Of a stretch of 64,000 nt of DNA, positions 61,824 to 64,000 are shown piece after piece. Origin of the DNA: Sphingomonas phyllosphaerae (lineage in GTDB: Bacteria > Pseudomonadota > Alphaproteobacteria > Sphingomonadales > Sphingomonadaceae); assembly GCA_036946405.1 (NCBI GenBank), contig JAQIJC010000001.1, forward strand, positions 1,867,001 through 1,931,000. Reading direction: 5' to 3'. The notes beneath the pieces are model-generated. The model searched no databases, was not told the DNA's origin, and saw nothing but the letters and a program-made list of their open reading frames with translations. Both the position numbers and the translations under genes were made by a program. How positions within the stretch are numbered: position 1 is the stretch's first letter; the number at the start of each line of letters is the position of its first letter.

Positions 61824-62705
61824 ATGACCGACATCAGCGCTCCCCGCCCGCTCAGCTTTCAGGCGATGATCCTGCGGCTCCACCAATATTGGTCGGAGCG
61901 CGGCTGTGCGATCCTCCAGCCCTATGACATGGAAATGGGGGCCGGCACCTTCCACCCCGCCACCACGCTGCGCGCGCTGGGGCCGGAGACGTGGAACGCC
62001 GCCTATGTCCAGCCGTGCCGCCGCCCGACCGACGGCCGCTATGGCGAGAACCCCAACCGGCTCCAGCATTATTACCAATATCAGGTGATCCTGAAGCCGA
62101 GCCCGCCCGATCTGCAGGAACTGTATCTCGGCAGCCTCGCCGCGATCGGCGTCGATACCGGGCTGCACGACATCCGCTTCGTCGAGGACGATTGGGAGAG
62201 CCCGACGCTCGGCGCCTGGGGGCTGGGCTGGGAGGTCTGGTGCGACGGGATGGAGGTGACGCAATTCACCTATTTCCAGCAGATGGGCGGGTTCGACATG
62301 AAGCCGGTCGCGGGCGAGTTGACCTACGGGCTCGAACGGCTGGCGATGTATATCCAGAACGTCGACAACGTCTACGATCTGGCGTTCAACGATGCCGGCG
62401 TGTCGTACGGCGACGTGTTCCTCGACAACGAGCGGCAGATGTCGACGTGGAATTTCGAGGTCGCCGACACCGACGCCTTGTTCGACCTGTTCAGGAAGGC
62501 CGCGGCCGAGTGCGAGCGTAGCCTTGAGGCGAAGCTGCCGATCCCCGCCTATGAACAGGCGATCAAGGCCAGCCACACTTTCAACCTGTTGCAGGCGCGC
62601 GGCGTGATCTCGGTCGCCGAGCGGCAGGCGTATATCGGCCGCGTCCGCGATCTCGCGAAGGCGGCGTGCGCCGCATATATGGAAAAGAACGGGTGGGCGG
62701 CGTGA
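61824..62705 (+). CDS. glyQ: Glycine--tRNA ligase alpha subunit
   Basis: 293 residues. GlyQ carries the active site of the bacterial alpha2beta2 glycyl-tRNA synthetase. [20 protein letters not shown] and [19 protein letters not shown] hold the class II motifs, [14 protein letters not shown] and [20 protein letters not shown] follow. GTG at 61812 (in frame) is an alternative start, with ATG 61824 better matching relatives. The stop overlaps the glyS GTG by four bases. Confidence 0.96.
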   Translation: MTDISAPRPLSFQAMILRLHQYWSERGCAILQPYDMEMGAGTFHPATTLRALGPETWNAAYVQPCRRPTDGRYGENPNRLQHYYQYQVILKPSPPDLQELYLGSLAAIGVDTGLHDIRFVEDDWESPTLGAWGLGWEVWCDGMEVTQFTYFQQMGGFDMKPVAGELTYGLERLAMYIQNVDNVYDLAFNDAGVSYGDVFLDNERQMSTWNFEVADTDALFDLFRKAAAECERSLEAKLPIPAYEQAIKASHTFNLLQARGVISVAERQAYIGRVRDLAKAACAAYMEKNGWAA

Positions 62706-64000
62706 GCGATTTTCTTCTCGAACTCCGCTCGGAGGAAATCCCGGCGCGGATGCAGGGCAAGGCGCGCGAGGATCTCGCGCGGCTGTTCGCAGCCGAGCTG
62801 GCGAAGGCCGGGCTCACCGCCGCCGCGACCGTTACCTATGCGACGCCGCGCCGCCTGGCGCTGATCCTGCGCGACCTGCCCGACGCCACGCAGGCGGTCA
62901 GCGAGGAAGTGAAGGGCCCGCGCGCCTCCGCGCCGCCGCAGGCGCTGGAAGGCTTCCTCCGCAAGACCGGACTGACCGCCGGGCAGCTTACCGAGCGTGA
63001 CGGCGTGCTCTACGCGATCACCGAAAAGCCCGGCCGTGCGACCGCCGAATTGCTCGCCGAGGCGGTCCCGGCGGTAATCCGCGCCTTCCCGTGGCCGAAG
63101 TCGATGCGCTGGGGCGCGGCCTCACTGTCGACCGAGAGCCTGCGCTGGGTGCGCCCGCTGCAGGGCATCGTCGCCCTGTTCGGCGAAGAGGTCGTGCCGG
63201 TGTCGATCGCCGGGGTCGAGAGCGGCGCGGCAACGCTAGGGCACCGCTTCCACCATCCCGGCGCGATCACGATCGGCTCGGCGGCGGATTATGTCGAGAA
63301 GCTGCGCGCCTGCCACGTCATCGTCGACCAGGACGAGCGCGCCGCGCTGATCCGCGACCGCGCCACCGCGCTCGCCGCCGAAGCGGGCTTGGTGCTGGTC
63401 GAGGACGAGGGGCTGGTCGCCGAGAACGCCGGGCTGACCGAATGGCCGGTGCCGCTGCTCGGCCGCTTCGACGAGGATTTCCTGTCGGTCCCGCCCGAGG
63501 TTATCCAGCTGACCGCGCGGGTGAATCAGAAATATTTCGTGTGCCGCGGTGCTGACGGCAAGCTGGCGAATGCGTTTGTCTGTACCGCTAACATCGACGC
63601 GCACGACGGCGGCGCGAAGATCGTCGAGGGCAACCGCAAGGTGCTCGCCGCCCGGCTGAGCGACGCGCGCTTCTTCTACGACACCGATCTGAAGGTGCCG
63701 CTGGCGGAGCAGGCGACGAAGCTCGACCGGATCGTCTTCCACGAGAAGCTGGGAACGGTGGCGGATAAGGTCGAGCGCGTCGCCAAGCTGGCGCGCTGGC
63801 TGGTGGAAGAGGGTGTCATTAAGCCCTCTCCCCTCAGGGGAGAGGGTGTGGGTGAGGGGCCGGTGTCTCAGCGAGAGCCCGGTCTCGATGAGATACCAAC
63901 CCCTCACCAGGGTCGGGTGAACGATGCCCCGCATCGTTCAGTCCATGCTGGGAGCATGGACGACCCGACCCTCCCTCTCCCCGCAGGGGAGAGGGAGCAA
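62702..64000 (+). CDS. glyS: Glycine--tRNA ligase beta subunit (3' end outside window), with an in-frame palindromic element
   Basis: 433 codons are in the window, open to the right edge. The GTG at 62702 ([16 protein letters not shown]) overlaps the glyQ stop. [28 protein letters not shown] and [20 protein letters not shown] are the beta-subunit blocks, and [20 protein letters not shown] reaches residue about 345. After [15 protein letters not shown] (residue about 372) the frame runs into a palindromic repeat that is translated as [13 protein letters not shown] ... [10 protein letters not shown], with no similarity to GlyS. The repeat stays open over 58 codons, so the gene may be functional. 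The downstream part was not seen. Confidence 0.93.
   Translation, partial: MSDFLLELRSEEIPARMQGKAREDLARLFAAELAKAGLTAAATVTYATPRRLALILRDLPDATQAVSEEVKGPRASAPPQALEGFLRKTGLTAGQLTERDGVLYAITEKPGRATAELLAEAVPAVIRAFPWPKSMRWGAASLSTESLRWVRPLQGIVALFGEEVVPVSIAGVESGAATLGHRFHHPGAITIGSAADYVEKLRACHVIVDQDERAALIRDRATALAAEAGLVLVEDEGLVAENAGLTEWPVPLLGRFDEDFLSVPPEVIQLTARVNQKYFVCRGADGKLANAFVCTANIDAHDGGAKIVEGNRKVLAARLSDARFFYDTDLKVPLAEQATKLDRIVFHEKLGTVADKVERVAKLARWLVEEGVIKPSPLRGEGVGEGPVSQREPGLDEIPTPHQGRVNDAPHRSVHAGSMDDPTLPLPAGEREQ
63823..63996. repeat. Highly structured palindromic element (family G) inside glyS
   Basis: It is bounded by two identical perfect 10-bp hairpins, CCCTCTCCCC-TCA-GGGGAGAGGG (63824-63846) and the same stem with loop GCA (63973-63995). 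Between them are a three-tier hairpin (GTGAGGGG 63852 with CCCCTCAC 63900, and inner stems) and a cruciform (GGGTCGGGT 63910 with ACCCGACCC 63963, enclosing the hairpins GAACGATGC and GTCCATGCT, each perfect 9-bp stems). Its length of about 174 bp is a multiple of three. The right end lies close to the window edge. Confidence 0.9.

Noticed and set aside
63823..64000. Frameshift or pseudogene in glyS
   Set aside because: The frame stays open across the repeat to the window edge, so no disruption can be claimed.

Overview
The window is 64 kb of GC-rich, densely coding chromosomal DNA from an alphaproteobacterium, almost certainly a sphingomonad (Sphingomonas or a close relative). The evidence is the aroA-cmk-rpsA-ihfB block, the siroheme-linked sulfite reduction operon with its DUF2849 and DUF934 genes, a TIGR02300 acidic zinc-ribbon protein, PhoX, and many short palindromic repeats between genes. 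No rRNA operon, insertion sequence, prophage, integrase or CRISPR array is visible. Apart from one toxin-antitoxin pair and the palindromic repeats the window is core chromosome.

Layout. 1-5.4 kb: a truncated chemoreceptor, rimO divergent from anmK, a DUF4112 protein, an oligopeptide-binding-type lipoprotein directly behind tRNA-Leu(UAA). 5.4-10.7 kb: aroA-cmk, then (split by a parDE toxin-antitoxin pair on the other strand) rpsA-ihfB, with the TIGR02300 gene divergent from aroA. 10.8-22.2 kb: tRNA-Ala(GGC), an OprB-type porin, rpsD, chorismate mutase, two L,D-transpeptidases, a TSUP permease, a sirtuin, an RluC/D-type pseudouridine synthase with crcB, an SMR transporter, glycine-zipper envelope proteins, OsmC, and two thioesterases joined to a TRIC-type channel. 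22.2-26.2 kb: assimilatory sulfate reduction operon cobA-DUF2849-cysI-DUF934-cysH. 26.4-33.2 kb: DUF808 protein, astD, selO, a hydrolase, an SDR and a GH130-like protein. 33.3-42.3 kb: a glycosyltransferase, a nitronate-monooxygenase-like protein followed by a small nucleotidyltransferase and a class A beta-lactamase, a D-2-hydroxyacid dehydrogenase, an SH3 protein, nadC, a membrane protein and a secreted RNase T2. 42.5-53 kb: rplJ-rplL-rpoB-rpoC (all minus strand). 53-64 kb: phoX behind a possible PHO-box array, a DEAD-box helicase, an SDR, a 2OG-Fe(II) oxygenase-like protein, pth-rplY, a TraB/GumN protein, glyQ and the start of glyS.

How the genes work together. Three blocks are clear functional units: translation/transcription machinery (rplJL-rpoBC, rpsD, rpsA, glyQS, pth, rplY), sulfate assimilation (siroheme made by CobA serves the CysI sulfite reductase, and CysH supplies sulfite), and envelope maintenance (two L,D-transpeptidases, AnmK recycling, glycine-zipper proteins).

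The most unusual signals are (i) a highly structured palindromic element, about 174 bp, lying in frame inside glyS, with a related element between rpoB and rpoC; (ii) at least seven families of paired-hairpin intergenic repeats; (iii) parDE with its own operator placed inside the usually contiguous cmk-rpsA operon; (iv) a lipoprotein gene with no ordinary start codon between its signal peptide and the upstream tRNA gene; (v) a four-fold 11-bp-spaced repeat upstream of phoX. No convincing wholly new multi-gene system was found.
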